NCBI GenBank assembly: GCA_947253885.1
Contig: CAMYAO010000021.1
Coordinates: 1-30,916, forward strand
Length of the DNA: 30,916 nucleotides
Source of the DNA: an uncultured Clostridium sp.
GTDB taxonomy: Bacteria; Bacillota; Clostridia; Lachnospirales; Lachnospiraceae
Direction: 5' to 3'
Shown here: one piece after another, positions 14,271 through 22,654 of the stretch
Layout: the number at the start of each line of letters is the position of its first letter
How positions within the stretch are numbered: the first letter of the stretch is position 1
Notes under the pieces: generated by a model
The model's database searches: none
What the model was told of the DNA's origin: nothing
Seen by the model: only the letters and a program-made list of their open reading frames with translations
Position numbers and translations under genes: made by a program

Positions 14271-14320
14271 AACAGCAGATAAAAAACAGGGAATAGCCCG
14301 AATTTTAGCTGCTGTTTTTT
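14271..14320 (+). terminator. Terminator after the CDF gene
   Basis: AACAGCAG (14271-14278) pairs with CTGCTGTT (14309-14316) around a long loop, followed by T's to 14320. The long loop lowers its predicted strength. Confidence 0.6.
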
Positions 14321-14417
14321 GATGAAGAAATAATATCGTATAATATATAATATATTATATAGACTAATCAGAGAGCATGTAGTAGAATAAAAACAGATCA
14401 GGAGAAGACAAGAGAAA

Positions 14418-14585
14418 GGAAGAACGGTATTTGTGATTGCACACAGGTTATCCACAGTTAAAAATTCCGATGTCATCATGGTATTGGAGTAGGGAAATAT
14501 TATCGAGCGGGGAAGCTATGAATCGCTGATAGAAGAAAAAGGAAAGTATTATCAATTGTATACCGGAGCGTTTGAGCTGGAGTAG
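14418..14585 (+). pseudogene. ABC transporter ATPase, C-terminal scrap with internal stop
   Basis: The frame from 14421 reads RTVFVIAHRLSTVKNSDVIMVLE, the H-loop region and following strand of a multidrug-type ABC ATPase. A TAG stop then falls at 14490-14492, followed by GNIIERGSYESLIEEKGKYYQLYTGAFELE and a TAG at 14583-14585. Walker A, signature and Walker B motifs are absent upstream. This is the last ~54 codons of a deleted exporter gene. Confidence 0.85.
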
Positions 14586-14592
14586 AGAGAAT

Positions 14593-14630
14593 ACCTCGGA
14601 GATCTGTTATTTGGGATTTCCGGGGTTTTT
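14593..14630 (+). terminator. Terminator behind the ABC remnant
   Basis: CCTCGGA (14594-14600) pairs with TCCGGGG, including a wobble pair, and is followed by a run of T's to 14630. It is probably the original terminator of the deleted ABC transporter gene. The next 170 bases are AT-rich and hold only a weak promoter-like TTGTCG ... TATATT (14744-14774). Confidence 0.7.
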
Positions 14631-14799
14631 CATAGATACAGTTTTGAAATTGAGAAGAAGGAGTCGGTTAGAGCATAGAAAGAACTTGTCATGTTTAAAA
14701 TTACAGGAAATTTTGGGTTTATTAAAAAATAATTAATGTACTATTGTCGTGATTTAGTATAAACTAAGTATATTAAGATGATAAATAAAGGAGTATATT

Positions 14800-15822
14800 A
14801 TGAATTATCCGAAATTTTTACCCGCAAATGGAACTATCGGATTTGTGGCGCCGTCATTCGGCTGCAATATAGAACCCTATCAATCTGCTTTCCGGAATGC
14901 GTTGAGAAAGCTGGAAAAATCCGGTTATCAGATAAAGCTCGGACCCAATGTGTATAAAGGGGACGGAATCGGAATCAGTACCAATCCGAAAGATTGTGCC
15001 GGAGAACTTACGGGGGCATATGAAGATGCTGTTTCCGACTGTTTGATTTCGTGCGGCGGAGGAGAATTAATGTGTGAGGTTTTGGATCATTTGGATCTGG
15101 AGCGGATAAAACATGCGGAGCCTAAATGGTATATGGGGTATTCCGACAATACAAACTTTGTATTTTTACAGGCAACGGTCAATGATACGGCGGCTGTGTA
15201 CGGTCCTTGTGCACCGGCATTCGGAATGGAACCGTGGCATGAAAGTCTGGAAGATGCGTTGGCGGTTCTGTCGGGAAGGAAAAGAATACTGCACGGATAT
15301 ACTCTTTATGAGAAAGAAAGTTTAAAAGACGAAGAACATCCTTTGCTTCCTTACAATGTGACAGAAGCGGTTGTTCGAAAGGTATTTCCGAATCGGGATA
15401 CAAAGATAGAGGGGCGCCTGATAGGCGGTTGTATGGACTGTTTAGTAACTTTGCTGGGAACCGGTTACGATAAAGTAAAAGAGTTTGCTCAGAACTATAA
15501 GGAGGACGGAATCCTCTGGTTTCTGGAAGCCTGTGACTTAAATCCCATGTCAATGCGCAGAGCAATGTGGCAGATGAAAGCTGCGGGCTGGTTTGAGTAT
15601 GTAAAGGGATTTCTGATCGGAAGACCTTACCATCACGGAGAAACGGAATTCGGCTTAGACCAGTATCATGCGATATTGGATATTGTGGAAGATTTGCAGG
15701 TTCCGGTTTTAATGGATTTGGATATCGGACATATACCTCCGATGATGCCTCTTGTAGTCGGCAGTTATACCAGAGTGACTACAAAAGGCAATGAAATAGA
15801 GTTGGAGATGGAATTTATCTAG
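14800..15822 (+). CDS. LD-carboxypeptidase / MccF-like serine peptidase (family S66)
   Basis: Cytosolic serine peptidase that removes terminal D-Ala from recycled muropeptides, or in MccF relatives cleaves microcin C-type conjugates. The 340 residues carry the S66 triad: nucleophile Ser115 in MGYSDNT, Glu243 in WFLEACDL and His311 in DIGHIPP. GTIGFVAPSFG near the N-terminus and the CGGGE loop are typical of the MccF side of the family. AAAGGAG is 7 bases before the ATG. It is tail-to-tail with trmB, overlapping by 8 bases. No microcin genes are nearby, so peptidoglycan recycling or detoxification are both open. Confidence 0.85.
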   Translation: MNYPKFLPANGTIGFVAPSFGCNIEPYQSAFRNALRKLEKSGYQIKLGPNVYKGDGIGISTNPKDCAGELTGAYEDAVSDCLISCGGGELMCEVLDHLDLERIKHAEPKWYMGYSDNTNFVFLQATVNDTAAVYGPCAPAFGMEPWHESLEDALAVLSGRKRILHGYTLYEKESLKDEEHPLLPYNVTEAVVRKVFPNRDTKIEGRLIGGCMDCLVTLLGTGYDKVKEFAQNYKEDGILWFLEACDLNPMSMRRAMWQMKAAGWFEYVKGFLIGRPYHHGETEFGLDQYHAILDIVEDLQVPVLMDLDIGHIPPMMPLVVGSYTRVTTKGNEIELEMEFI

Positions 15823-16453
15823 CAATGATCATTTTGCAGATAGGATTCCCGATAGAGGAAAATTTTTCTTCGTATTCAGTCATGATGTTTCCCTGATTTA
15901 AGGAGGTATCATGATGCAGATCAAAGGTATGGGCGAGCAGTTTCCAACCGGCAGGTTCTATCTGCTCCAGAGAAAACTCAAACAGGTCTCTGTTGTCTGT
16001 TTTAAACTCTATATGACCGTCCGGTTGCAGGATTTGATCGTAAAGTGCAAGAAAGGTCGGTGATGTCAGTCTTCTTTTTGCGTGACGGTCTTTAGGCCAG
16101 GGATCGGAAAAGTTCAGATAAATCTGATCTATACTGTGAATTGGAAAGATCTCTGCCAGATGCTTGGCATCCATATGAAAGAATCTGAGATTCGGATAGG
16201 GATGTTCCTCATATTTTTGAATGGCGCGCAGTAAAACGGAGGCATATTTTTCCATGCCTATATAGTTGATATCCGGATTTTGCGCTGCCAGTGTGGTAAT
16301 AAACTGTCCTTTTCCCATACCGATTTCAATGTGAAGCGGTTGTGAGACAGGGAAGAGCTGATCCCAATCTACGGGTGTTTGGTTTGACGGAGCAAGACAT
16401 GCAGGGTGTTCCTGCAGAGTTTCTAAAGCACCGGGAATGTTTCTTAGTCTCAT
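15815..16453 (-). CDS. trmB: tRNA (guanine-N7-)-methyltransferase
   Basis: Methylates G46 in the variable loop of tRNA using SAM. The 212 residues are normal for bacterial TrmB. The SAM-binding motif is IEIGMGKGQF (42-51), and the catalytic/substrate block NFSDPWPKDRHAKRRL lies at 114-129, with a TDN motif later (FKTDNRDLF). The start at 16453 follows AGGAGAAC on the minus strand. The frame stays open far upstream, but that part is antisense to the carboxypeptidase gene and not coding. A TATACT -10 box lies at 16483-16488 on the minus strand. Confidence 0.95.
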   Translation of the reverse strand: MRLRNIPGALETLQEHPACLAPSNQTPVDWDQLFPVSQPLHIEIGMGKGQFITTLAAQNPDINYIGMEKYASVLLRAIQKYEEHPYPNLRFFHMDAKHLAEIFPIHSIDQIYLNFSDPWPKDRHAKRRLTSPTFLALYDQILQPDGHIEFKTDNRDLFEFSLEQIEPAGWKLLAHTFDLHHDTSLNQGNIMTEYEEKFSSIGNPICKMIIAR

Positions 16454-16518
16454 ACTATAGTTCTCCTTATGTATTTTGCATAAGTATAGCGTAAAAAAAA
16501 GGAAAACTCTAGTATTCT

Positions 16519-16547
16519 TTGACGAAAGAATTGCTAAAATGTATAAT
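16519..16547 (+). promoter_or_regulatory. Promoter of the D,D-carboxypeptidase gene
   Basis: TTGACG (16519-16524), 17 bases, TATAAT (16542-16547). It is a near-consensus vegetative promoter 30 bases before the ATG, divergent from trmB. Confidence 0.85.
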
Positions 16548-16577
16548 GTGAGGTAGTAAAACAACGAGGAGAAGAAT

Positions 16578-18077
16578 ATGTTTAAAATATGGAAAAAATC
16601 ATTGGTTGCATTTGTGCTGGTCGGATCGTTGTCAACCGGAAACGGGGCGGCGTATGCCACTTCAACAAATTCAAATACGACATCTGCAGAGCAAAAGAAA
16701 TCTGAAACATCTTCTAATACAGAGACAAAGAATCGGACAGCTACATCGGGAATAGGGGAAAAGCAAAGCAACAGACAATCGGGGACAACAGGTGGGGACA
16801 GTACAAAAAACACTGCAAATTCATCGGATACCCAAAAGAAATCCGATAAGGACGAGTTATCTGTAAAAAGTCCGAATGTTATGCTGATGGATGCGGATTC
16901 CGGAGCGGTCTTGTACAAAAAAGAAGAATCCAAGCCGTTGTTTCCTGCCAGTATCACAAAGATAATGACCTGTCTGATTGCGTTGGAAAAAGGAAAGTTG
17001 ACAGATACCATTACATTTTCCAGAGAATCGGTCAATCAGGCAAAGGGTTCTAATATCGGACGAAAAGAGGGAGAGCAGCTGACTTTGGAGCAGGCATTAT
17101 ATGCTATGATGCTGGAATCTTCCAATGAATGTGCCTATAGCGTGGCAGAGCATATCGGCGGCAGCTATGCAAAGTTTATTAAATTAATGAATCAGAAAGC
17201 CAAAGAGCTGGGATGTAAAGATACCAACTTTACCAATGCGAGCGGTCTGCCGGATGAAAAGCACGTTACTACAGCTTATGATATGGCATTGATTGCAAAG
17301 GCGGCTTATCAAAACAAGGAGTTCAGAAAAATCGCAGGGAGCGTTACCTATACGATTCCCGCAACTAATAAAAATCAGAAAAGTTATACACTGCATAATC
17401 ACAATAAACTGATTTCCAGTAATGAAACCGGTAAATATCTGTATCAATATTGTGTGGGTGGAAAGACCGGGTATACGGTTGTTGCTAAACATACCTTTGT
17501 TGCTTATGCAAAAAAGGGAAATCAGAATCTGATCTATGTGGTACTGAATAATGACGGGACGTCATTATATACCGATGCGAAAGCAGCGTTTGATTACGGA
17601 TTTAAGAATTATACCAACTACTCAATCAAAGAGAAGGACGGAAATCTGTCATCAAAGGCGCTGGCGGATCTGATCAATGAAGCGGGGAGAAGTGCAACAG
17701 CCGCCAGACTGGAGGGAGACGGAGTCATTACACTTCCGAAGAATGCGGAGTTTTCTGATGTCACAAAAGAGTTGGATACTGCAACCGCACAAGGAGATGT
17801 GTTGGGAACACTGCTATATAAATATAAGGGCAATACCGTAGGGGCAGTCAATATTGTCAAATCCAATGAGCCGACAGCGACGAAAACGGAAGTAAAAACG
17901 AAAAAGAAACATCATGTTCTGCGAAACATTATTATTATTTTGATAGTGGTTGCTGTTGCAATCTATTTGAGAATGGTATATGTAGCGGCAGTGAAGCGTC
18001 GCAGAAGAGCAGAGCGCAGAAGAAAAGCAGCACGAAAGAGGGACAGAGAACAAAGAAGAGATCGGGATCTCGACTGA
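16578..18077 (+). CDS. D-alanyl-D-alanine carboxypeptidase (S11, PBP5-like)
   Basis: Penicillin-binding protein that trims the terminal D-Ala of peptidoglycan stem peptides outside the membrane. The 499 residues comprise a signal peptide (cut near AYA-T28), a Ser/Thr/Asn/Lys-rich linker of about 65 residues (30-95), and the S11 domain with SxxK = Ser125-Lys128 (PASITKIM), SxN = Ser181-Asn183 and KTG = 296-298 (GGKTGYT). A C-terminal domain (about 345-430), one membrane helix (about 448-470) and a strongly Arg/Lys-rich cytoplasmic tail follow. The low-complexity linker is unusual for PBP5 and may span the wall. GAGGAG precedes the ATG. It has its own promoter and terminator. Confidence 0.93.
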   Translation: MFKIWKKSLVAFVLVGSLSTGNGAAYATSTNSNTTSAEQKKSETSSNTETKNRTATSGIGEKQSNRQSGTTGGDSTKNTANSSDTQKKSDKDELSVKSPNVMLMDADSGAVLYKKEESKPLFPASITKIMTCLIALEKGKLTDTITFSRESVNQAKGSNIGRKEGEQLTLEQALYAMMLESSNECAYSVAEHIGGSYAKFIKLMNQKAKELGCKDTNFTNASGLPDEKHVTTAYDMALIAKAAYQNKEFRKIAGSVTYTIPATNKNQKSYTLHNHNKLISSNETGKYLYQYCVGGKTGYTVVAKHTFVAYAKKGNQNLIYVVLNNDGTSLYTDAKAAFDYGFKNYTNYSIKEKDGNLSSKALADLINEAGRSATAARLEGDGVITLPKNAEFSDVTKELDTATAQGDVLGTLLYKYKGNTVGAVNIVKSNEPTATKTEVKTKKKHHVLRNIIIILIVVAVAIYLRMVYVAAVKRRRRAERRRKAARKRDREQRRDRDLD

Positions 18078-18127
18078 TCCGTTTCTATATTCACTTTTTT
18101 GTATACAATTTAATAGGAAGAAACAGG

Positions 18128-18178
18128 GGTAAAATGTAGGTAAAAAGCAACAAAAAAACTTACATTTTACCTTTTTTA
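18128..18178 (+). terminator. Terminator of the carboxypeptidase gene
   Basis: A 14-base stem (GGTAAAATGTAGGT with ACTTACATTTTACC, one wobble) is followed by six T's. A strong stop before the atp promoter. Confidence 0.9.
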
Positions 18179-18195
18179 TTTGGACAAAAGTGAAA

Positions 18196-18223
18196 TTGAC
18201 AAAAAATAAAAAAGGCATAAAAT
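18196..18223 (+). promoter_or_regulatory. Promoter of the atp operon
   Basis: A perfect TTGACA (18196-18201), 16 bases, then TAAAAT (18218-18223, one mismatch to consensus). The predicted start is about 18230, exactly the first base of the hairpin described next. Confidence 0.65.
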
Positions 18224-18229
18224 AAACGT

Positions 18230-18273
18230 AAAGCCGACGTGGGTTCGAAAGAAGATCGCCGTCGGCTTTTTCT
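18230..18273 (+). promoter_or_regulatory. Terminator-like hairpin at the 5' end of the atp transcript
   Basis: AAAGCCGACG (18230-18239) pairs perfectly over 10 bases with CGTCGGCTTT (18260-18269) around a 20-base loop. It is followed by TTTTTC, then the atpB region. Placed right at the predicted start site, it may be a premature-termination device (attenuator) or a 5' stabilising stem-loop. It could also be a second terminator for the upstream gene if the real atp promoter is elsewhere. Confidence 0.65.
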
Positions 18274-18274
18274 A

Positions 18275-18979
18275 ATGAAAGTGAAGGAGGTGGATGATAC
18301 GAGTGTTTCTAGTAAACTAATTGATCAGCTGCAGGTACAGACAGTCTTTAGAATTGGGAGTCTGGAGATAAAAGAGTCCGTCGTAGTAATGTGGATTGTT
18401 ATGGCAATTATGACCGTAGCAATGTTTCTTATTTCCAAACAGCTGCGAGTGGAGAATCCCGGCAAATTTCAATTAGGACTGGAGTCTGTCATGATGAAGG
18501 GATACAATTTCTTTTACGGAATTGTGGGAGAAAACGGAAAAGGATATATTCCTTATTTTTTGTCTCTGATTACCTTTATCGCAGTGTCAAATCTATTCCC
18601 GATCATCGGATTTAAGCCGCCGACCAAAGATGTGAATGTCACATTAGGAATGGCAATCATCACAATCGTGCTGGTTCAAGTGGCAGGTATTCGAGCGAAG
18701 GGAGTCAAAGGTTGGGGGAAGAGTTTTTCTTCACCGACAATCGGTATGTTACCTATGAATCTGTTGGAGATCTTTTTGAGACCGTTCTCATTAACAATGC
18801 GACTTATGGGTAATATGTTGGGTGGATTTGCCATAATGGAGTTATTAAAAATGGTAGTTCCTGTCGGAGTTCCGGCAATCGCAAGCTTGTATTTTGATAT
18901 CTTTGATGGATTGATTCAAGCATTTGTATTTGTATTTTTAACAGCAATTTATATCGGCGAAGCAGTCGAAACAGAGTAA
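18275..18979 (+). CDS. atpB: ATP synthase Fo subunit a
   Basis: Membrane stator subunit with the half-channels for ion passage. With the ATG at 18275 it has 234 residues and about five to six helices. The essential Arg is Arg176 in SLTMRLMGN, and the last helix reads QAFVFVFLTAIYIGEA. The start is awkward. ATG 18275 sits directly after the hairpin with no ribosome site, whereas a perfect AAGGAGGTG (18284-18292) lies downstream and points to an out-of-frame ATG at 18294. GTG codons at 18281 and 18290 are in frame. Family homology begins near SSKLIDQ. First gene of the operon; no atpI or atpZ precedes it. Confidence 0.93.
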   Translation: MKVKEVDDTSVSSKLIDQLQVQTVFRIGSLEIKESVVVMWIVMAIMTVAMFLISKQLRVENPGKFQLGLESVMMKGYNFFYGIVGENGKGYIPYFLSLITFIAVSNLFPIIGFKPPTKDVNVTLGMAIITIVLVQVAGIRAKGVKGWGKSFSSPTIGMLPMNLLEIFLRPFSLTMRLMGNMLGGFAIMELLKMVVPVGVPAIASLYFDIFDGLIQAFVFVFLTAIYIGEAVETE

Positions 18980-19001
18980 GTATAAAAAGGAGATTAATAT
19001 T

Positions 19002-19223
19002 ATGTCATTAGTAGCAATTGGAGCAGGTATCGCAGCATTAGCATGCATCGGAGCAGGCATCGGTATTGGAAATGCAACAGCAGCAACAGTAGAAGCAATC
19101 GCAAGACAGCCGGAGCTGGAAGGCAGTTTAACAAAGACTATGATTTTGGGTAGTGCATTGGCAGAGTCTACTGCTATTTACGGATTGGTTATCGCGATTT
19201 TAATTTTATTCGTAGCAAAATAA
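19002..19223 (+). CDS. atpE: ATP synthase Fo subunit c
   Basis: Hairpin proteolipid that forms the rotor ring, 73 residues, two helices joined by the polar loop ARQPE (34-38). The ion-binding carboxylate is Glu55 in ALAESTAIYG. The EST..Y arrangement (Glu55, Ser56, Thr57, Tyr60) is that of Na+-binding rings, but the helix-1 partner Gln/Glu is Ile22. Coupling ion is therefore unclear. Ribosome site AAAGGAG, 22 bases after atpB. Confidence 0.97.
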   Translation: MSLVAIGAGIAALACIGAGIGIGNATAATVEAIARQPELEGSLTKTMILGSALAESTAIYGLVIAILILFVAK

Positions 19224-19249
19224 TCGATTTGTGAAAGGAAAGGAACGAC

Positions 19250-19750
19250 ATGTTAGAAATTAATGCAAACCTGATTTGGGTAATTGTAAATGTCATCATC
19301 ATCTTTCTTATTTTCAAAAAAATCCTCTATAAACCGCTTATGGATACGATTCAGCGAAGAGAAGATTTACTAAAGTCAAAGTTTGATCAGGCAGAAACAG
19401 AAAAAAAAGCAGCTCGACAGTTGAAAATGGAATACGAGGCACATATAGCAGATGCTAAGGTAGAGTATCAGCAGATCGTGGAAGAAGCAAAAGAACGCGG
19501 TCGGGCGGAGTACAATAATTTGGTGCAGAAGGCAAATGAAAAGTCCAGAGAAATTACGGAGAAAGCAAGTGCCGGTATTGAGACGGAACGATTAAAAGCT
19601 ATGCAGGATGCGCAGACGGAGATTGCAAGTTTAGCTCTGATGGCAGCAGCTCAGATCATGAACGGGAGCAATCATTCAGAGAACAACGAACAATTATACA
19701 ACCAGTTCTTAGGATTGACAGGAGAAAAGCATGACACAAACAGCCATTAA
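19250..19750 (+). CDS. atpF: ATP synthase Fo subunit b
   Basis: Peripheral stalk subunit linking Fo to F1. The 166 residues comprise one N-terminal membrane helix (about 6-26) followed by a long charged coiled coil (about 35-145), with the conserved KILYKPLMD after the membrane. GGAAAGGAA precedes the ATG. Its 3' end overlaps atpH by 20 bases, so translation is probably coupled. Confidence 0.95.
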   Translation: MLEINANLIWVIVNVIIIFLIFKKILYKPLMDTIQRREDLLKSKFDQAETEKKAARQLKMEYEAHIADAKVEYQQIVEEAKERGRAEYNNLVQKANEKSREITEKASAGIETERLKAMQDAQTEIASLALMAAAQIMNGSNHSENNEQLYNQFLGLTGEKHDTNSH

Positions 19751-20234
19751 ATATATTCGTGTGCTATGGTCGTTGAAGCTTCCGGTAGCTGTGTTGGAAG
19801 AAGCAGATTCTATATTTCATACAGAGCCGAAATTATTTTCCGTTTTGCAGGATCCGACTGTCTACAAAGAACAAAAACACAAAATAATCGATAGAATTTT
19901 TAGTAAAGACATTAAAAGCTTTTTAAAACTTGTGTGTGATTATTCTGATATGTTTGCGTTCAAAGAAATTGTAGAAGGCTATAAAGCGTTTGTAGAGAAA
20001 CAAAACCGCAGCATTCAGGCAGTGCTGCATTATGTAACACCTCCGACAGAAAGCCAGCAGGAAGGATTTAAGAATTTTATTAAAAATCATTTTCAGGGGA
20101 AAGAGGTTGTTTTGGATCTGGTATCGGATCCGGATCTGATAGGTGGCTTTGTTTTGCAGGTAGACGGCATGGAATATGACCGGAGTCTGCGAAAACGTTT
20201 TAATGAATTACAGAAAACATTAATCAGGAGGTAA
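19731..20234 (+). CDS. atpH: ATP synthase F1 subunit delta
   Basis: Connects the peripheral stalk to the top of F1. The 167 residues have the six-helix N-terminal domain (about 1-105) and the conserved C-terminal DPDLIGGFVLQVDGMEYDRSLRKRFNEL. The ribosome site AGGAGAAAAGC lies inside the end of atpF. It is 6 bases before atpA. Confidence 0.95.
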   Translation: MTQTAIKYIRVLWSLKLPVAVLEEADSIFHTEPKLFSVLQDPTVYKEQKHKIIDRIFSKDIKSFLKLVCDYSDMFAFKEIVEGYKAFVEKQNRSIQAVLHYVTPPTESQQEGFKNFIKNHFQGKEVVLDLVSDPDLIGGFVLQVDGMEYDRSLRKRFNELQKTLIRR

Positions 20235-20240
20235 GACGAG

Positions 20241-21746
20241 ATGGGCGCTATTAGTTCACAGGATATTATCTCTATTTTGAAAGAAGAGATAGTAAATTTT
20301 GATTTTGATACAACAAGCAGCGAAGTAGGTACTGTGATTGCGGTCGGTGACGGAATTGTAACGGTTTACGGCATTGACAAAGTTATGTATGGTGAAATTG
20401 TTGTATTTGAAAACGGCGTTAAGGGAATGGTGCAGGATATCCGGTCGAATGAAGTCGGCATTATGCTGTTCGGTCGGGATACCGGCATTAAAGAAGGAAC
20501 AAAGGTATCCAGAACACAAAAAATGGCAGGTATCCCGGTTGGAAATCAGTTCCTCGGACGAATTGTAAATGCACTTGGAGCACCGATCGACGGAAACGGT
20601 GCGATTGAAGAGGACGATTATCGCCCGATCGAGCAGGAAGCTCCGGGTATTGTAGACAGAAAATCTGTAGGTGTTCCGATGGAAACCGGTATATTATCGA
20701 TTGATTCCATGTTTCCGATCGGACGAGGTCAGCGTGAGTTGATTATCGGTGATCGCCAGACAGGAAAAACTTCCATTGCAACGGACACGATCATCAATCA
20801 AAAAGGAAAAGACGTTATTTGTATTTATGTGGCAATCGGACAGAAATCCTCTACGATTGCAAAGGTAGTATCTTTGTTAAAAAATCATGATGCAATGGAT
20901 TATTCCATTATCATAGCAGCTACCGCATCCGATCCGGCACCGCTTCAGTATATTGCACCGTATGCGGGAACTGCACTGGCAGAGCATTTTATGCATCAGG
21001 GAAAAGATGTACTCATTGTATACGATGATCTCTCCAAGCATGCAGTGGCATACCGGGCAATTTCTCTGTTACTGGAGCGATCCCCGGGACGAGAAGCATA
21101 TCCGGGAGATGTATTCTATCTGCATTCCAGATTATTAGAGCGTTCCAGTCGCTTAAGCGATGAACTGGGAGGAGGTTCTATTACAGCATTGCCGATTATC
21201 GAGACACAGGCGGGAGATGTTTCCGCTTATATCCCGACCAATGTAATTTCTATTACAGACGGTCAGATATTTTTGGAAAGCGATCTGTTTTTTGCAGGAC
21301 AGAGACCGGCAGTAAATGTCGGGTTGTCCGTTTCCCGTGTAGGTGGTGCGGCACAGACAAAAGCGATGAAAAAAGCGGCAGGCTCTATTCGTATTGATCT
21401 TGCACAATATCGTGAAATGGAAGTATTTACCCAGTTTGCATCCGACCTGGATGAGAGCACTCAAAACCAGCTTCAGTATGGTAAGGGGTTGATGGAACTG
21501 TTGAAACAGCCATTGTCCAATCCTTTGTCAATGGCAGAGCAGGTTATTATATTGGTTACGGCAACCAACCGTTTATTTGTGGATGTGGATGTAAAACAGA
21601 TTAAGGCGTTTCAGGCGGAATTGTTAAATTATTTCCATGTCTCAAAGAAGGATCTGGTTGATAAGCTGGAAGCGGAGAAGAAACTGGATGACGAGCTGAC
21701 GGCTCAAATTTTAGACGCTGCAAAGGAATTTAAGAGCAGGAGATAA
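20241..21746 (+). CDS. atpA: ATP synthase F1 subunit alpha
   Basis: Non-catalytic nucleotide-binding subunit of the alpha3beta3 head. At 501 residues it is standard length. The P-loop GDRQTGKTS is at 170-177, and the signature PAVNVGLSVSRVGG precedes the C-terminal helical domain. The N-terminal helix that contacts delta is present. CAGGAGG stands before the ATG. Confidence 0.98.
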   Translation: MGAISSQDIISILKEEIVNFDFDTTSSEVGTVIAVGDGIVTVYGIDKVMYGEIVVFENGVKGMVQDIRSNEVGIMLFGRDTGIKEGTKVSRTQKMAGIPVGNQFLGRIVNALGAPIDGNGAIEEDDYRPIEQEAPGIVDRKSVGVPMETGILSIDSMFPIGRGQRELIIGDRQTGKTSIATDTIINQKGKDVICIYVAIGQKSSTIAKVVSLLKNHDAMDYSIIIAATASDPAPLQYIAPYAGTALAEHFMHQGKDVLIVYDDLSKHAVAYRAISLLLERSPGREAYPGDVFYLHSRLLERSSRLSDELGGGSITALPIIETQAGDVSAYIPTNVISITDGQIFLESDLFFAGQRPAVNVGLSVSRVGGAAQTKAMKKAAGSIRIDLAQYREMEVFTQFASDLDESTQNQLQYGKGLMELLKQPLSNPLSMAEQVIILVTATNRLFVDVDVKQIKAFQAELLNYFHVSKKDLVDKLEAEKKLDDELTAQILDAAKEFKSRR

Positions 21747-21748
21747 AG

Positions 21749-22639
21749 ATGGCAAGTGTAAAAGAGATTCAAACAAGAATCAGCAGTATCAAAGATACTA
21801 TGAAAATTACAAATGCCATGTATATGATCTCTTCTTCAAAGGTGCAAAAAGCAAAGAAAAAGCTGGCAAGTGCGGAGCCCTTTTTCTTTGAGCAGCAAGA
21901 GGCAGTTGCAAGATTTATTCAGGCTGTTCCGAATGCAGAAGAAAGCTCCTATTTCGGACATCAAAATAAAAAAGAAGAAGATAAAGTACATGGTGTAGTG
22001 GTAATCACAGCCGATAAGGGATTGGCGGGAGCTTATAACCACAACGTACTGAAGCTTGCAGAAGAAGGGATGGCTAACCATAAAAATACAAGGCTGTTCG
22101 TAATCGGTGAAATCGGTCGCCAGTATTTTTTGAATAAGGGATACGATGTAGATCATGCATTCCACTATACAGTTCAGAAACCTACCCTTTATAGGGCAAG
22201 AGAGATTGCAGCTATGTTGATTGATCTGTATATGCGGGAAGAATTAGATGAGATTCATATTGTATACACGCGTATGGAAAATTCTTTTTCTATGACGGCA
22301 GATCATTTTTGTCTGCTTCCGTTAGAAAAGAAACTGTTTGTAAATACAGATCTGAAGCGTGAGTATTCCAGGGTGACTACCTTCCATCCTTCTATTGAGG
22401 TAGTACTTCGGAATCTGATTCCGAATGTGGTTTCCGGATATATATACGGGGCACTGGTAGAGTCTTTTGCAAGTGAGCATAATTCCAGAATGATGGCAAT
22501 GCAGTCTGCAACCGACAGTGCAAAAGAACTTTTACATGATTTGAATATCGAATACAACAGAGTGCGTCAGGCAGCGATTACTCAGGAATTGACAGAAGTA
22601 ATATCCGGCGCCAAGGCACAAAAAAACAAGAAGAAATAA
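21749..22639 (+). CDS. atpG: ATP synthase F1 subunit gamma
   Basis: Central shaft that rotates inside the alpha3beta3 head. The 296 residues have the N-terminal coiled-coil helix (KEIQTRISSIKDTMKITNAMYMISSSK), a Rossmann-like middle, and the C-terminal helix ending SARMMAMQSATDSAKELL-like and NRVRQAAITQELTEVISGA, all typical. It starts 2 bases after atpA, with CAGGAG upstream. Confidence 0.97.
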   Translation: MASVKEIQTRISSIKDTMKITNAMYMISSSKVQKAKKKLASAEPFFFEQQEAVARFIQAVPNAEESSYFGHQNKKEEDKVHGVVVITADKGLAGAYNHNVLKLAEEGMANHKNTRLFVIGEIGRQYFLNKGYDVDHAFHYTVQKPTLYRAREIAAMLIDLYMREELDEIHIVYTRMENSFSMTADHFCLLPLEKKLFVNTDLKREYSRVTTFHPSIEVVLRNLIPNVVSGYIYGALVESFASEHNSRMMAMQSATDSAKELLHDLNIEYNRVRQAAITQELTEVISGAKAQKNKKK

Positions 22640-22654
22640 GAGAGGGCAAATGCT

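Noticed and set aside
16454..17035. Long minus-strand extension upstream of trmB
   Set aside because: It is antisense to the carboxypeptidase gene, and the TrmB family start with a ribosome site is at 16453.
18239..18274. GTG start for atpB at 18239
   Set aside because: It lies inside the terminator-like hairpin stem and adds non-homologous residues.
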